From Methylibium sp. Root1272 (GTDB lineage Bacteria; Pseudomonadota; Gammaproteobacteria; Burkholderiales; Burkholderiaceae_C), in assembly GCF_001425905.1 (NCBI RefSeq), contig NZ_LMDY01000001.1, positions 68,890-132,889 on the forward strand: a stretch of DNA of 64,000 nucleotides, in the 5' to 3' direction. Below the pieces are notes generated by a model, which had not been told where the DNA came from, ran no database searches, and saw nothing but the letters and a program-made list of their open reading frames with translations. Positions within the stretch are counted from its first letter, which is position 1, and each line of letters opens with the position of its first letter. Positions 16,891-26,609 of the stretch are shown here, piece after piece. A program made the translations under genes and the position numbers.

Positions 16891-18177
16891 ATGTCCGCTG
16901 TCCTGCCCCTGCCCCCGAGCTTCGAGACGGCGCTGGCCTGCCTGAGCGGCATCCGCGGGCCGGCCGACCAACCGGTGACCGGCCACCACGCCGGCCACCG
17001 GCTGGCCAGCCATTTCCAGCCCATCTTCAGCCTGTCGCATGGCCGCGTGGTCGGACACGAAGCACTGCTGCGCGCCAGCGATGCGACCGGTGTCGGACTG
17101 CCGCCGCCGCGCTTCTTCGAAGGGCACGAGTTCGAGGAACTGCTGTGGCGCGATCAGCTGGTGCGCTCGATGCACATGGCGAACTACGCCAAGGCGGCGC
17201 CGCAGGCCCAGTGGTTGTTCCTGAACCTGCATCCGCAGGTCTTCCTCCAGTCGCCGCAAACGACCTTCGACGCCTGCAGCGAGGCGATGCCTGCCGACCT
17301 GCGGCTGCAACCCAAGCAGATCGTTGTCGAGGTGCTCGAGGACGCGGTGCGCGACGATGCGAACTTCGACGCTGCGGTCGCGACCATCCGCTCCCAGGGC
17401 GGCCTGATCGCACTCGACGACTTCGGCGCCGGGCACTCCAACTTCGATCGCGTGTGGCGCCTGCGTCCCGAGATCGTCAAGCTCGACCGCAGTCTGGTCG
17501 AGCGCGCGGCGCTCGACCTGCGCGCGCGCCGTGTCGTGATCCAGATGACGTCGTTGCTGCACGAATGCGGCGCGCTGGTGCTGATGGAAGGCGTGGAAAC
17601 CGAGGCCGAGGCCTTCGTGGCGCTGGAGGCCGACGCCGACCTGGTGCAGGGCTACTTCTTCGCGAGACCGCAGGCCGCGCTGGTCGAGCCCGGCCATGCC
17701 AGCGATGCGCTGAACGCGATCTGGAGCGGCTTCGGCGAGCGCTGGCGCGAAGAGGACGCCGGCTACCGCGAGCGCATCGCGCCGTACTTCAATGCCATCG
17801 GCTACGCATCGGCCCTGCTGGCCGGTGGACGCCCGCTTGAGGAAGCGACGCAGTCCTTCCTGGCCTTGCCGGGTGCCGAGCTCTGCTATCTGCTCGGCCA
17901 GGACGGCCGGCAGGTGGGCGTGAACCAGTGGGGCCGCAGCCCCGCCGCGGGCAACGGCACGGCGTTCGAGCCGTTTCGCGACACGCGCGGCGCGCGCTGG
18001 GCGCGCCGGCCCTATTTCCGTCGCGCGGTCGCGGCCGTCGGCAAGGTGCAGGTCACCCGGCCGTACCGCACGCTGCACGGCTCGCACCTGTGCGTGACCG
18101 TCTCCACAGCCTTCCGGGCGCCTGCCAGCCAGGGTGGGGAACTGCAGGTGATCTGCGGCGACCTGACCTGGTCTTAG
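16891..18177 (+). CDS. EAL-domain cyclic di-GMP phosphodiesterase with YkuI-like C-terminal domain
   Basis: The 428-residue protein has EALLR with the catalytic Glu at residue 57, NLHP, EVLED, the DDFGAG loop at 176, KLDRSL, and VQGYFFARP, so all main metal and water ligands of an active EAL domain are present. Residues from about 290 onward resemble the PAS-like YkuI C-terminal domain. It hydrolyses cyclic di-GMP to pGpG in the cytoplasm. No membrane segment is visible. It is divergent from the TAXI gene and converges with a diguanylate cyclase 40 bases away. Confidence 0.87.
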   Translation: MSAVLPLPPSFETALACLSGIRGPADQPVTGHHAGHRLASHFQPIFSLSHGRVVGHEALLRASDATGVGLPPPRFFEGHEFEELLWRDQLVRSMHMANYAKAAPQAQWLFLNLHPQVFLQSPQTTFDACSEAMPADLRLQPKQIVVEVLEDAVRDDANFDAAVATIRSQGGLIALDDFGAGHSNFDRVWRLRPEIVKLDRSLVERAALDLRARRVVIQMTSLLHECGALVLMEGVETEAEAFVALEADADLVQGYFFARPQAALVEPGHASDALNAIWSGFGERWREEDAGYRERIAPYFNAIGYASALLAGGRPLEEATQSFLALPGAELCYLLGQDGRQVGVNQWGRSPAAGNGTAFEPFRDTRGARWARRPYFRRAVAAVGKVQVTRPYRTLHGSHLCVTVSTAFRAPASQGGELQVICGDLTWS

Positions 18178-18217
18178 ATCTTGCGGCGGGCCCCGCGAAA
18201 CGATTCCTCGGCGTTGC

Positions 18218-20080
18218 TCAACCCGCTGCGCTGGCAGCGGCCGCGATCCTCAGGCAGGCCTTGCCGGCGCGCTTGGCGTCGTACATGGCGCCATCGGCGC
18301 GCTTGCGCAGGCCGTCGAGCGATTCACCCGGCAGGTAGACCGCCATGCCCAGGCTCGGCGTCGAGACGGTGGCCTGGCCAGCCAGCAGGTGCGGCTCGGA
18401 CAGTGTCGTGAGGATGCGCTCGCACAACTGCAGACGATCCTCGGCCGTTCCCGACTCTTCCAGGATCACGGTGAATTCGTCGCCCCCGAGCCGGCTGACC
18501 AGATCGGTCACGCGCACACAGTCCGTCAGGCGCAACGCGACCGAGATCAGCAACTGATCCCCTGCCTCGTGACCGAGCGTGTCGTTGACGCGCTTGAAGC
18601 CATCGAGATCGAGGTAGATGAGGGCCATCGGTCGACCACTGCGCTGGGCGCGGGCAGCGGCCAGTTCGAGCTGCTCCTCGAAATGACGGCGATTCGGCAA
18701 CTGGGTCAGGGCATCGCGGCGCGCGATGTCCGCAAGCTGCCGTTCGGCCCGTTTGCGGTCGTCGATGTCGCGCGTGATCAGCGCCACACCCTCCTCGACC
18801 GGGACGACCTGGAAATGCATCCAGCGCCCGCGCATCGACGTCGCGACGGCCTGGGCCTCGACATCCATCGGCTTCTGTCGTTGCAGCACCGTGAGCAGCA
18901 GGTTCAGCAGGCCATCCTCGCGGATCGATGGCACCAGCTCGGTCGCGCGACGCCCGATCATCGCGGCAGGTGCCAGCCCCAGTACGGCGCCCGCGCGGCG
19001 GTTGGCGTCGGTGATCACGAAATCCTGTGCCTGTCCCGACGCATCGCGCTCGGCGCGCATCAGCCACAGCGCGTCCAGGCTGCCGTCGAGCGTGGCGACG
19101 TACAGCGCCTTGGCCCGGCGTGCCTCACGCCGGCTGCTGTCGAGCCCACGCGCCTGACGCCACAGCACCAGCGTCCCGACCACGATCAGCAGCGCGACGG
19201 CCGCGGACCAGTTGAGAAGTCGAAGCCGCGTCTGCTGGTAGCCGGCCATCACGGCATCGGCCGACGCGGCGACGACGGCGACCATCGGATATCGATCGAT
19301 GGGCAGCGCCGTGAAGAAGCGGGCCGTGCCGTCGACCTGGCTGTAGAAGGGCTTGAGCGTTTCGCGGATCTCGCGCGAGCGCTGCAGCACCTTCTGGGTG
19401 TCGATCTTCTCGCCGAAGCTGACCTTGCCGTCCAGGCGCCGCGAGCGGTTGATGTTGTCGAGGCCGAGCACCGTGATCACGGTGCCGGGGTCTTCGCCAT
19501 GGTCGAAGCCCTTGGTCAGCGAACCGGGATCGAGCATCGCGACGACGACGCCGTCGAACTTGCCGTCGTGGGTGAGGCGGCGCATCACCGGCAGCACCCA
19601 ACCGCCATTCAGATGATCGGGTTGGGGCGCGCCGATGCTCAGACGGAGTTCAGGATCGTGGAGATGGCGCTTGAAGTCGTCGTCGTCGGCGAGGTTCAGC
19701 GCGACGTCGGGCGAGGTGCTTTCCTGCACGACGCCACGGCGGTCGGTGATGAGCAGGGCGCGGGTCGTGTCCAGCGTCACGAGTCCGGCGGCACGCAGCC
19801 CGGACAGGCTCATCGGGTTGCCGGTCTCGTGCAGCGACTTGACCAGCAGCGTGGTCTGGTCGACGCGGTCGAGCACTTCGCCGACGCGCACCGCCAGCTT
19901 CTGCGTGTTGCGCTCGGTGTCGCGCAGCGCGCGCTGCACCTCGTTGCGGTAGGCGGTGTCGAGGCTCAGCTGCGTGACGACGCCGAGCACGGCGAGCAAC
20001 AGCACCGCCGCCGCGAGCAGCGCACTGTGGAGCGTGACCGGTGGCGTGAGCAGCGGGCGGACGGAGGGGGCTTCGTTCAT
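18218..20080 (-). CDS. Membrane diguanylate cyclase with Cache-like sensor and PAS domain
   Basis: The 620-residue protein has a membrane helix near residues 18-40, a periplasmic Cache/PDC-like sensor from about 45 to 280, a second helix near 290-308, a PAS domain near 320-440 and a C-terminal GGDEF. RLGGDEF lies near residue 530 with the inhibitory I-site RVTD five residues before it. It should synthesise cyclic di-GMP in response to an extracytoplasmic ligand. It faces the EAL gene tail to tail, so the two opposing activities are neighbours but transcribed separately. Confidence 0.9.
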   Translation of the reverse strand: MNEAPSVRPLLTPPVTLHSALLAAAVLLLAVLGVVTQLSLDTAYRNEVQRALRDTERNTQKLAVRVGEVLDRVDQTTLLVKSLHETGNPMSLSGLRAAGLVTLDTTRALLITDRRGVVQESTSPDVALNLADDDDFKRHLHDPELRLSIGAPQPDHLNGGWVLPVMRRLTHDGKFDGVVVAMLDPGSLTKGFDHGEDPGTVITVLGLDNINRSRRLDGKVSFGEKIDTQKVLQRSREIRETLKPFYSQVDGTARFFTALPIDRYPMVAVVAASADAVMAGYQQTRLRLLNWSAAVALLIVVGTLVLWRQARGLDSSRREARRAKALYVATLDGSLDALWLMRAERDASGQAQDFVITDANRRAGAVLGLAPAAMIGRRATELVPSIREDGLLNLLLTVLQRQKPMDVEAQAVATSMRGRWMHFQVVPVEEGVALITRDIDDRKRAERQLADIARRDALTQLPNRRHFEEQLELAAARAQRSGRPMALIYLDLDGFKRVNDTLGHEAGDQLLISVALRLTDCVRVTDLVSRLGGDEFTVILEESGTAEDRLQLCERILTTLSEPHLLAGQATVSTPSLGMAVYLPGESLDGLRKRADGAMYDAKRAGKACLRIAAAASAAG

Positions 20081-20153
20081 CGGGGTCGCGACGGGGCACG
20101 CCCGCTGAGGACGGGGTGCAGTGTTGCGTTTTCGGCAGCAGACCGTCCGTCTT

Positions 20154-20188
20154 GAGCCGCCCGGGCACCCGGCCCGCAGCGGCGGCTC
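20154..20188 (-). terminator. Hairpin at the end of the FKBP gene
   Basis: GAGCCGCC at 20154-20161 pairs with GGCGGCTC at 20181-20188, overlapping the FKBP stop codon, and the loop has further G/C self-complementarity. On the minus strand it is followed by AAGACGG rather than a U-run, so it is at best a weak intrinsic terminator. Confidence 0.35.
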
Positions 20189-20540
20189 AGCCGATGACGG
20201 CCAGCAGCTCGACCTCGAACAGCAACGTCGAGTTCGGCGGGATCACCCCGCCGGCGCCGCGTGCGCCGTAGCCCAGTTCCGGCGGGATCACCAGGCGCCG
20301 CGTACCGCCGACCTGCATGCCGGCCACGCCCTCGTCCCAGCCGCGGATCACCATGCCGCCGCCGAGCGGGAACTCGAACGGATCGCCGCGGTCCTTGCTG
20401 GAATCGAACTTCCGCCCGGCGCTGCCGTCGTTGTAGAGCCAGCCGGTGTAGTGCACGCGGACGTTCTTGCCGACCGTGGCGGTGGGGCCGTTGCCGATCA
20501 GCGGGTCTTCGTACTTCAGGCCCGAGGGGGTGGTGTTCAT
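20187..20540 (-). CDS. FKBP-type peptidyl-prolyl isomerase
   Basis: The 117-residue protein is one complete FKBP domain without a signal peptide, so it is cytoplasmic. [45 protein letters not shown] and [29 protein letters not shown] are the expected conserved segments, including the pocket Asp, Trp, Tyr and Phe residues. It catalyses cis-trans isomerisation of prolyl bonds during folding. The ATG has a good AAGGAAG site. It stands alone between a cyclase gene and a DUF1345 gene. Confidence 0.95.
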   Translation of the reverse strand: MNTTPSGLKYEDPLIGNGPTATVGKNVRVHYTGWLYNDGSAGRKFDSSKDRGDPFEFPLGGGMVIRGWDEGVAGMQVGGTRRLVIPPELGYGARGAGGVIPPNSTLLFEVELLAVIG

Positions 20541-20613
20541 GTCGCTTCCTTTGAAAAACAGGGCCGCAGCATAGCCGGTGCGGCCGGCGCGGCTGCGAAG
20601 TCCGGCAGGGCGA

Positions 20614-21306
20614 CTACTGGAACAGTGCGGCCAACGTGTTGACGGCCAGCGCCAGGATCAACAGGTTGAAGCCGAAGGACAGCAGGCTGTGCCACAGCAC
20701 CAGGCGCCGCATCGTCCGCGTGTGCACCGTCACGTCGGAGACTTGCGAGGTCATGCCGACCACGAACGAGAAGTACAGGTAGTCCAGGTAGTCGGGCTTG
20801 GGCGTGCTGGGAAAGTCGAGCGCGGTGCGGCCTTTCGACGCGGGGCGCGTCTCGAGGTCGCGGTGGGCATAGTGGAAGGCGAAGCGCACGTGGATCAGCA
20901 GCCACGACAGCACGATCGCCACCACCGCCAGCAGGCCATGCGGCCAGCGCTCGCCGGGCGGCAGATCCCGGCTGGTCAGCAGCAGCGCGCCGATCGCGGT
21001 GACGCTGGCCGCGCAGCCGAGCAGCACGACCATCAGCATGGCGGTGCTGCTCTGGTCGTTGCGTGCCACCTCGTCGGGCCGGGGGATGTCGCCGTGCAGG
21101 CCCAGCGTCAGCCCCGACAGCAGCAGCGAGAGGAGGGCGAAGCTGCACCAGCCGACCAGCAGGGACTCCACCCACGGCGAGCCGACGACCCGGCAGGCCG
21201 CCGCGACCCCGCCGCCGAGCGTGGCCGACACCAGCAGTCGACGGCTGGCAGACCAGGCGCGGAGCCCAGTGCGCCAGGCGGGTTCGTGAGTCTTCATGAT
21301 CGGCAT
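20614..21306 (-). CDS. DUF1345-family integral membrane protein
   Basis: The 230-residue protein has about five membrane helices. [54 protein letters not shown] is the hallmark DUF1345 region; its first 20 residues alone identify the family. The [14 protein letters not shown] pattern resembles the pore region of ion channels, and some relatives have been discussed as channel-like, but function is unestablished. A second in-frame ATG occurs at 21297. It has no obvious operon partner. Confidence 0.82.
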   Translation of the reverse strand: MPIMKTHEPAWRTGLRAWSASRRLLVSATLGGGVAAACRVVGSPWVESLLVGWCSFALLSLLLSGLTLGLHGDIPRPDEVARNDQSSTAMLMVVLLGCAASVTAIGALLLTSRDLPPGERWPHGLLAVVAIVLSWLLIHVRFAFHYAHRDLETRPASKGRTALDFPSTPKPDYLDYLYFSFVVGMTSQVSDVTVHTRTMRRLVLWHSLLSFGFNLLILALAVNTLAALFQ

Positions 21307-21365
21307 GCTAGGGCCTGCGGGGCTTGCCGGCGAGCCGGCCCGGGCCCCCCGACGCGCCCCTCAGC

Positions 21366-21893
21366 TCAGCGCCGGCGCAGCGATGCGGGCCGCAGGCGGC
21401 GCAGCGCGAGCTGCAGCATGCGGGCATCGGTGCTGGCGCGGTGGCGCTGCAAGCCGGACTCGGCAATCACCTGGCGCTTCAGGGCATCGAAGCGTCGGGC
21501 CTGGTCTTCGTCGAGCAGGCTCAGCAGGTGTTCCAGCCGGAAGCTCGGTGTCAGCTCGGCGGCGTCGTACAGGCGCGCCAGCCAGGGGTAGTCGTGCGCC
21601 CAGCCATCGCAGTAGGCAACGCTGCCGTGCAGCCGCTGGTTCAACGAACCGGCGACCTCGGCCGCGCTGCGGCCGTGCCGCAGCGCAAGTTCCCGCGGGA
21701 TGTGATGCAGGGCCTGGGCCTGCGGGTCCCAGTGCCGCCAGTCCGGCTCGGGCCGGATCAGCGAGCACCAGGCGCGGCCGTCGGGCAACACGAAGCCGAC
21801 CTCGATCGGATAGCTGCCGCGACCGAAGCCCGAGGCCTCGATGTCGAGGATCGTCGGCGCCGGGGGCTCGAAAGGACGGGGTGGGACCAGCAC
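21366..21893 (-). CDS. DEDDh 3'-5' exonuclease-like protein
   Basis: The 175-residue protein has the three exonuclease motifs of the DnaQ fold: ILDIEASG (Asp and Glu) near residue 15, YCDGWAHDYPWL in the middle, and HRASTDARML (His and Asp) near residue 152. All acidic residues and the catalytic His are present, so it should degrade nucleic acid from the 3' end. It lacks any polymerase or DnaQ-associated extension, so it may be a stand-alone RNase T-like or oligoribonuclease-like enzyme. Its exact substrate is unknown. Confidence 0.78.
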   Translation of the reverse strand: MLVPPRPFEPPAPTILDIEASGFGRGSYPIEVGFVLPDGRAWCSLIRPEPDWRHWDPQAQALHHIPRELALRHGRSAAEVAGSLNQRLHGSVAYCDGWAHDYPWLARLYDAAELTPSFRLEHLLSLLDEDQARRFDALKRQVIAESGLQRHRASTDARMLQLALRRLRPASLRRR

Positions 21894-21958
21894 GCGATCG
21901 CCGTATGCAAGTCGCGAGCCGGGCCAGGGGCTGCCCTGGCCGCTTCAGCGGTGGCACG

Positions 21959-23620
<1,662 letters not shown>

Positions 23621-23772
23621 CGTGAACTCCATTCGAGGAACCGCATAAGAAGAGAAAGGCCCGCGCTGTCGTCACGGGCTGCGGCGAGAAGATGGCAGGT
23701 CTGGATGGCTCGAAGCTGAAAGCAGGCTGAATGGCGAAATGTCGCCAAGGCGACTGCGGTGCCCGGACCCGC

Positions 23773-24165
23773 TCAGCGCGGCGTGATGCGCAGCTCCGGA
23801 TAGCCGGTGCGGGCGTCCGCGACGCGCTCGAAGCGGAGGTCTTCGAGCACTTCGACCAGCAGCTCGACCGTCGTGCGCACCTCGCAGCCGGCGGTCACGT
23901 GGCCGCCGAGCACGCCGCCCTGAGCGTCGGCGATGCCCATGTGGAGGTGGGCGCCGTCCGGCGAAAGCGAGCCGCTCAGGCTCAGGATCTCGACCGGCTC
24001 GTGCAGCCACAGCGGCTCGGTCGCATCGGCGAGCCGCAGCGCGGTGACGCGCAGACTGCCGATGCCGGCGATCACGAAGGCGGCCGGCCAGCCGCGCTCG
24101 AGCGTCAGCGCCTCGAGACGGCACCGCAGGTCGTCGCCGGGCTCGAGCCGCAGCGCGGTGCGCAT
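23773..24165 (-). CDS. PPC (DUF296) domain protein
   Basis: The 130-residue protein is a single PPC domain: LRLEPGDDL, VIAGIGSLRVTALRL, EILSLSGSL, HLHMGIADAQGGVLGGHVTAGC and a closing TVELLVEVLEDLRFER. Conserved His residues in HLHMG and GGHV form a metal-like centre in known structures. In plants the domain is linked to AT-hook proteins, but bacterial stand-alone members have no settled function. The upstream molybdopterin-fold gene ends only seven bases before this start, so they form a two-gene unit. Confidence 0.85.
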   Translation of the reverse strand: MRTALRLEPGDDLRCRLEALTLERGWPAAFVIAGIGSLRVTALRLADATEPLWLHEPVEILSLSGSLSPDGAHLHMGIADAQGGVLGGHVTAGCEVRTTVELLVEVLEDLRFERVADARTGYPELRITPR

Positions 24166-24172
24166 AGGGTGG

Positions 24173-24715
24173 TCAGCGCGCGGGCAGCGACCGCACCGCC
24201 AGCGCGCACAGGTTGCGCACGTGGCGCGGTCCGGGCCGCTGATCGGCCAGCGAGCGCAGCGCCAGTGGCCCGGCCGTGGCATCGAGCGGGCGACCGTCCT
24301 GCGAGCCGATCACGTAGACCTGCTCGCCGAGCGCGCTGTTGTAGAGCTCGCCCCAGGAGAACACCGCGCGGTAGCCATCGGTGGCCGTGGCTTCGATCAC
24401 CCAGGTGCGCGTATCGCGGCGACCGGCCTCGTCGAAGCCGGCGAGCGTGAGCACGTCGCGCAACAGCCAGCCGCCGTAGTGCAGGCTCTGTTCGTCGCGC
24501 GCGCCGTCGCGCTCGACGCTGCGTCGCAGGCCGACGCTGCGAGGCGGCAGCACGTCGAGGTCGCTGCGCTTCAGTCCGCGCGGGCTGCCGTCGGCGACAC
24601 GTGTCGACAGCAGCACGTCGGCATCACGCGGCGCTGCGTCCCCGGGGCACGATTGCGCGAAGGCACCGCCGCTGACGGCGAGCGCGGCGGCAAACAGGGC
24701 AGTACGCAGGCGCAT
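24173..24715 (-). CDS. Exported protein with a sulfite-oxidase-like molybdopterin fold
   Basis: The 180-residue protein has a signal peptide ending GGAFA near residue 19. SLHYGGWLLRDVLTLAGF, VIEATATDGYRAVFSWGEL and the later PLDATAGPLALRSLADQRPGPRHVRNLCALAV follow the small SUOX-type molybdopterin-binding domain found in many periplasmic proteins. The catalytic cysteine that ligates Mo in sulfite oxidases is not visible, so it may bind a cofactor loosely or have lost it. An in-frame start eight codons upstream is less likely. It is cotranscribed with the PPC-domain gene. Confidence 0.75.
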   Translation of the reverse strand: MRLRTALFAAALAVSGGAFAQSCPGDAAPRDADVLLSTRVADGSPRGLKRSDLDVLPPRSVGLRRSVERDGARDEQSLHYGGWLLRDVLTLAGFDEAGRRDTRTWVIEATATDGYRAVFSWGELYNSALGEQVYVIGSQDGRPLDATAGPLALRSLADQRPGPRHVRNLCALAVRSLPAR

Positions 24716-25106
24716 CGTGCGGCTCCGGTCGGTGGGCATCGATTCGATGCTAACGCCCGTCGCGTCGAGTCGCGTGAGCCTCGCCGCCGCGCGAACGCAA
24801 CGGCGGCTTCCTCAAAGGAGAAGCCCCTGCCGCAGGGCAGGGGCTTCGTTGTTGGTGCTCCTGTTGGTGGGTCCCCCGCAGGGGGCCCAGGGCCCGGAAG
24901 CTCGACCCGGTGTCCGGTGGCAGCGGTGGGGCGCCGGAACGCTGCCATCCATCACCATCGAACGGTTCTGATTGTCGGCAGCGAAGATGACACGCATATG
25001 CCGTGATTGGGGGATGCGACCCCCTCATTCCGGTCAGAAGTCGCGTCGCCACGTGGTGTGCCGGGCTCGAGTTTCGTGGTGCGCTGCAGCACCGGCGGGG
25101 CAGCAC
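24716..25106. other. 391-base intergenic region with two hairpins
   Basis: I see no credible gene here. It must hold the promoter of the molybdopterin-fold gene (leftward) and the 3' end of the acetyltransferase transcript. It contains a strong hairpin at 24821-24846 and a second at 24869-24888 with a one-base bulge, and a moderately A/T-rich patch around 24955-25010. No ORF with a ribosome binding site and family similarity is visible on either strand. Confidence 0.6.
24821..24846 (-). terminator. Strong hairpin downstream of the acetyltransferase gene
   Basis: AAGCCCCTGCC at 24821-24831 pairs perfectly with GGCAGGGGCTT at 24836-24846 around a four-base loop. Read leftward it is followed by CTCCTTTGAGG, which is a poor U-run. 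Read rightward it is followed by CGTTGTTGG. It is most likely the end of the leftward acetyltransferase transcript, although it lies 260 bases beyond the gene. Confidence 0.45.
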
Positions 25107-25379
25107 TCAGGCGTGCAAGTCCTGTGTCTCCGGATGGCGTTGCATGTAGCTCGCGACATACGAGCAGGACGGCTCGACTTTCAGACCCCGCGACCGCGCG
25201 TGCGCCAGGGCTTCGTGCACGAGGGCGGCGGCCACGCCGCGGCCGCGCAGCGCCGTCGGCACGAAGGTGTGGTGCAGGGTCATCACGCTGCCTTGCAGTA
25301 CGTAGTCGGCGACCGAGAGCAGGCCGTCGACGCTGGCTTCGAAGCGCGCGGCGGCAGGGTTGTGGGTGACGGTGATCAT
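25107..25379 (-). CDS. Small GNAT-like N-acetyltransferase (YjdJ/GCN5-like type)
   Basis: The 90-residue protein matches the short GNAT subfamily that includes E. coli YjdJ. TFVPTALRGRGVAAALVHEALAHARSRGLKVEPSCSYVASYMQRHPE contains the acetyl-CoA-binding RGRGVA loop and the family's C-terminal SYMQRHPE. These proteins lack the first helices of full GNATs. The acceptor substrate is not known. Promoter should lie around 25380-25446. Confidence 0.85.
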   Translation of the reverse strand: MITVTHNPAAARFEASVDGLLSVADYVLQGSVMTLHHTFVPTALRGRGVAAALVHEALAHARSRGLKVEPSCSYVASYMQRHPETQDLHA

Positions 25380-25446
25380 GGGGTGACGACAGGACGGAGA
25401 GAGCGGTCAGTGTGCATGCGGGCCGTTGCCCGTGCTGCGGCGTGGT

Positions 25447-25980
25447 TCAAATCCAGCCCATCAGGCCCAGCAAGGCGCCGGCGGCGATCATCCACAGCAG
25501 GTGCAGCCGTGTGCGCCAGACCAGCAAGGCCGCGACGGCAGTGGCCAGCAGCGAGCGCCACTCGCTCGGCGGTGCGGCCAGCAGCCAGCCGGTGGCGGCG
25601 ATCAGCGCCAGCGTGATCGGCGCCATGCCGACCTTGAAGGCGCGCACCGAGCGCCAGTCCTGACGCGCATGCCCCCAGCGGGTGACCAGCAGCGCCAGCG
25701 TGACCGACGGCAGCATGATGCCCAGCAGCGTGGCGGCGGCCCCCGTCAGGCCGGCCGCCTGGTAGCCGAGCAGTGCCACGAACAGCACGTTGGGGCCCGG
25801 CGCGGCCTGGGCGATCGCGATCGACGACGTGAACTGCGGATCGCTCAGCAACTGCTGCTCGACGACCATCCAGCGGTGCATGTCCGGCGCCACCGTGATG
25901 GCGCCACCGACCGACAGCAGCGACAGCAGCAGGAAGTGGCCGAACAGTGCCAGCAGCGTCGAAGCGTCGGGCAGCGTCAT
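25447..25980 (-). CDS. ChrA chromate transporter family protein, second half-size subunit
   Basis: The 177-residue protein is one CHR domain: FGHFLLLSLLSVGGAITVAPDMHRWMV, QFTSSIAIAQAAPGPNVLFVALLGYQAAG, then several membrane helices. Together with the upstream gene it makes a paired short-chain ChrA. CHR proteins export chromate or act on related oxyanions. The ATG overlaps the upstream stop as ATGA, so the two subunits are translated together and probably form a heterodimer. Confidence 0.87.
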   Translation of the reverse strand: MTLPDASTLLALFGHFLLLSLLSVGGAITVAPDMHRWMVVEQQLLSDPQFTSSIAIAQAAPGPNVLFVALLGYQAAGLTGAAATLLGIMLPSVTLALLVTRWGHARQDWRSVRAFKVGMAPITLALIAATGWLLAAPPSEWRSLLATAVAALLVWRTRLHLLWMIAAGALLGLMGWI

Positions 25981-26567
25981 GCCGCTGTCTCCGCGGCGCG
26001 CAGTCGCCGCCATGCCAGTGTGCAGGCCAGCAGGCCCAGCACCGGCAGAACCCAGACCAGCGGCCAGCGCAGCAGCGCGACGGCCACGAAGCAGGCCGTT
26101 GCCAGTGCCGCCAGTGTCGGCAGGCCGAGCGGGCTGCTGCGCAGCGGCGCCGCCAGCTTCAGCGCCGTGCCGATGATCATGCCGGCCGCGACGGCGCCCA
26201 TGCCGCGCAGGGCGCCGGCCACCAGCGGATGGCTCGCGAACTGCGCGTAGAGCATCGTCGCCGCCAGCACGATGAGCAGTGGCACCGCCATCATGCCGGC
26301 CAGCGCGGCGAAGGCCCCGCGCGTGCCGAAGTAGCGGTCGCCGACCATCAGCGACAGGTTGCAGACGTTCGGCCCGGGCAGCACCTGCGCGAGCGCGAGC
26401 GCTTCGAGGAACTCGCCCTTGCTCAGCCAGCGCTTGTCGTCGCACAGCACGCGTTGCGCGACCGCCAGCACGCCGCCGAAGCCCTGCAGCGCGAGGCCGG
26501 TGAAGGCGGTAAAGAGTTCGGTGCAGGAAGCGGGGCGGGCCAGTGGCCGCGGGTCGTCGGGATGCAT
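25977..26567 (-). CDS. ChrA chromate transporter family protein, first half-size subunit
   Basis: The 196-residue membrane protein is a single CHR domain with the motif LALQGFGGVLAVAQRVL, KRWLSKGEFLEALALAQVLPGPNVCNLSLMVG, then membrane helices. Its partner gene follows with a four-base overlap. Long ChrA proteins carry both domains in one chain; here the domains are on separate genes, a known bidomain arrangement in short-chain CHR systems. No metal-resistance regulator is adjacent, so chromate as substrate is inferred from family only. Confidence 0.87.
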   Translation of the reverse strand: MHPDDPRPLARPASCTELFTAFTGLALQGFGGVLAVAQRVLCDDKRWLSKGEFLEALALAQVLPGPNVCNLSLMVGDRYFGTRGAFAALAGMMAVPLLIVLAATMLYAQFASHPLVAGALRGMGAVAAGMIIGTALKLAAPLRSSPLGLPTLAALATACFVAVALLRWPLVWVLPVLGLLACTLAWRRLRAAETAA

Positions 26568-26609
26568 GCGGGCGATGGTAGTGGCGTCGCCGGGCGCCGG
26601 TGCGAGGCG

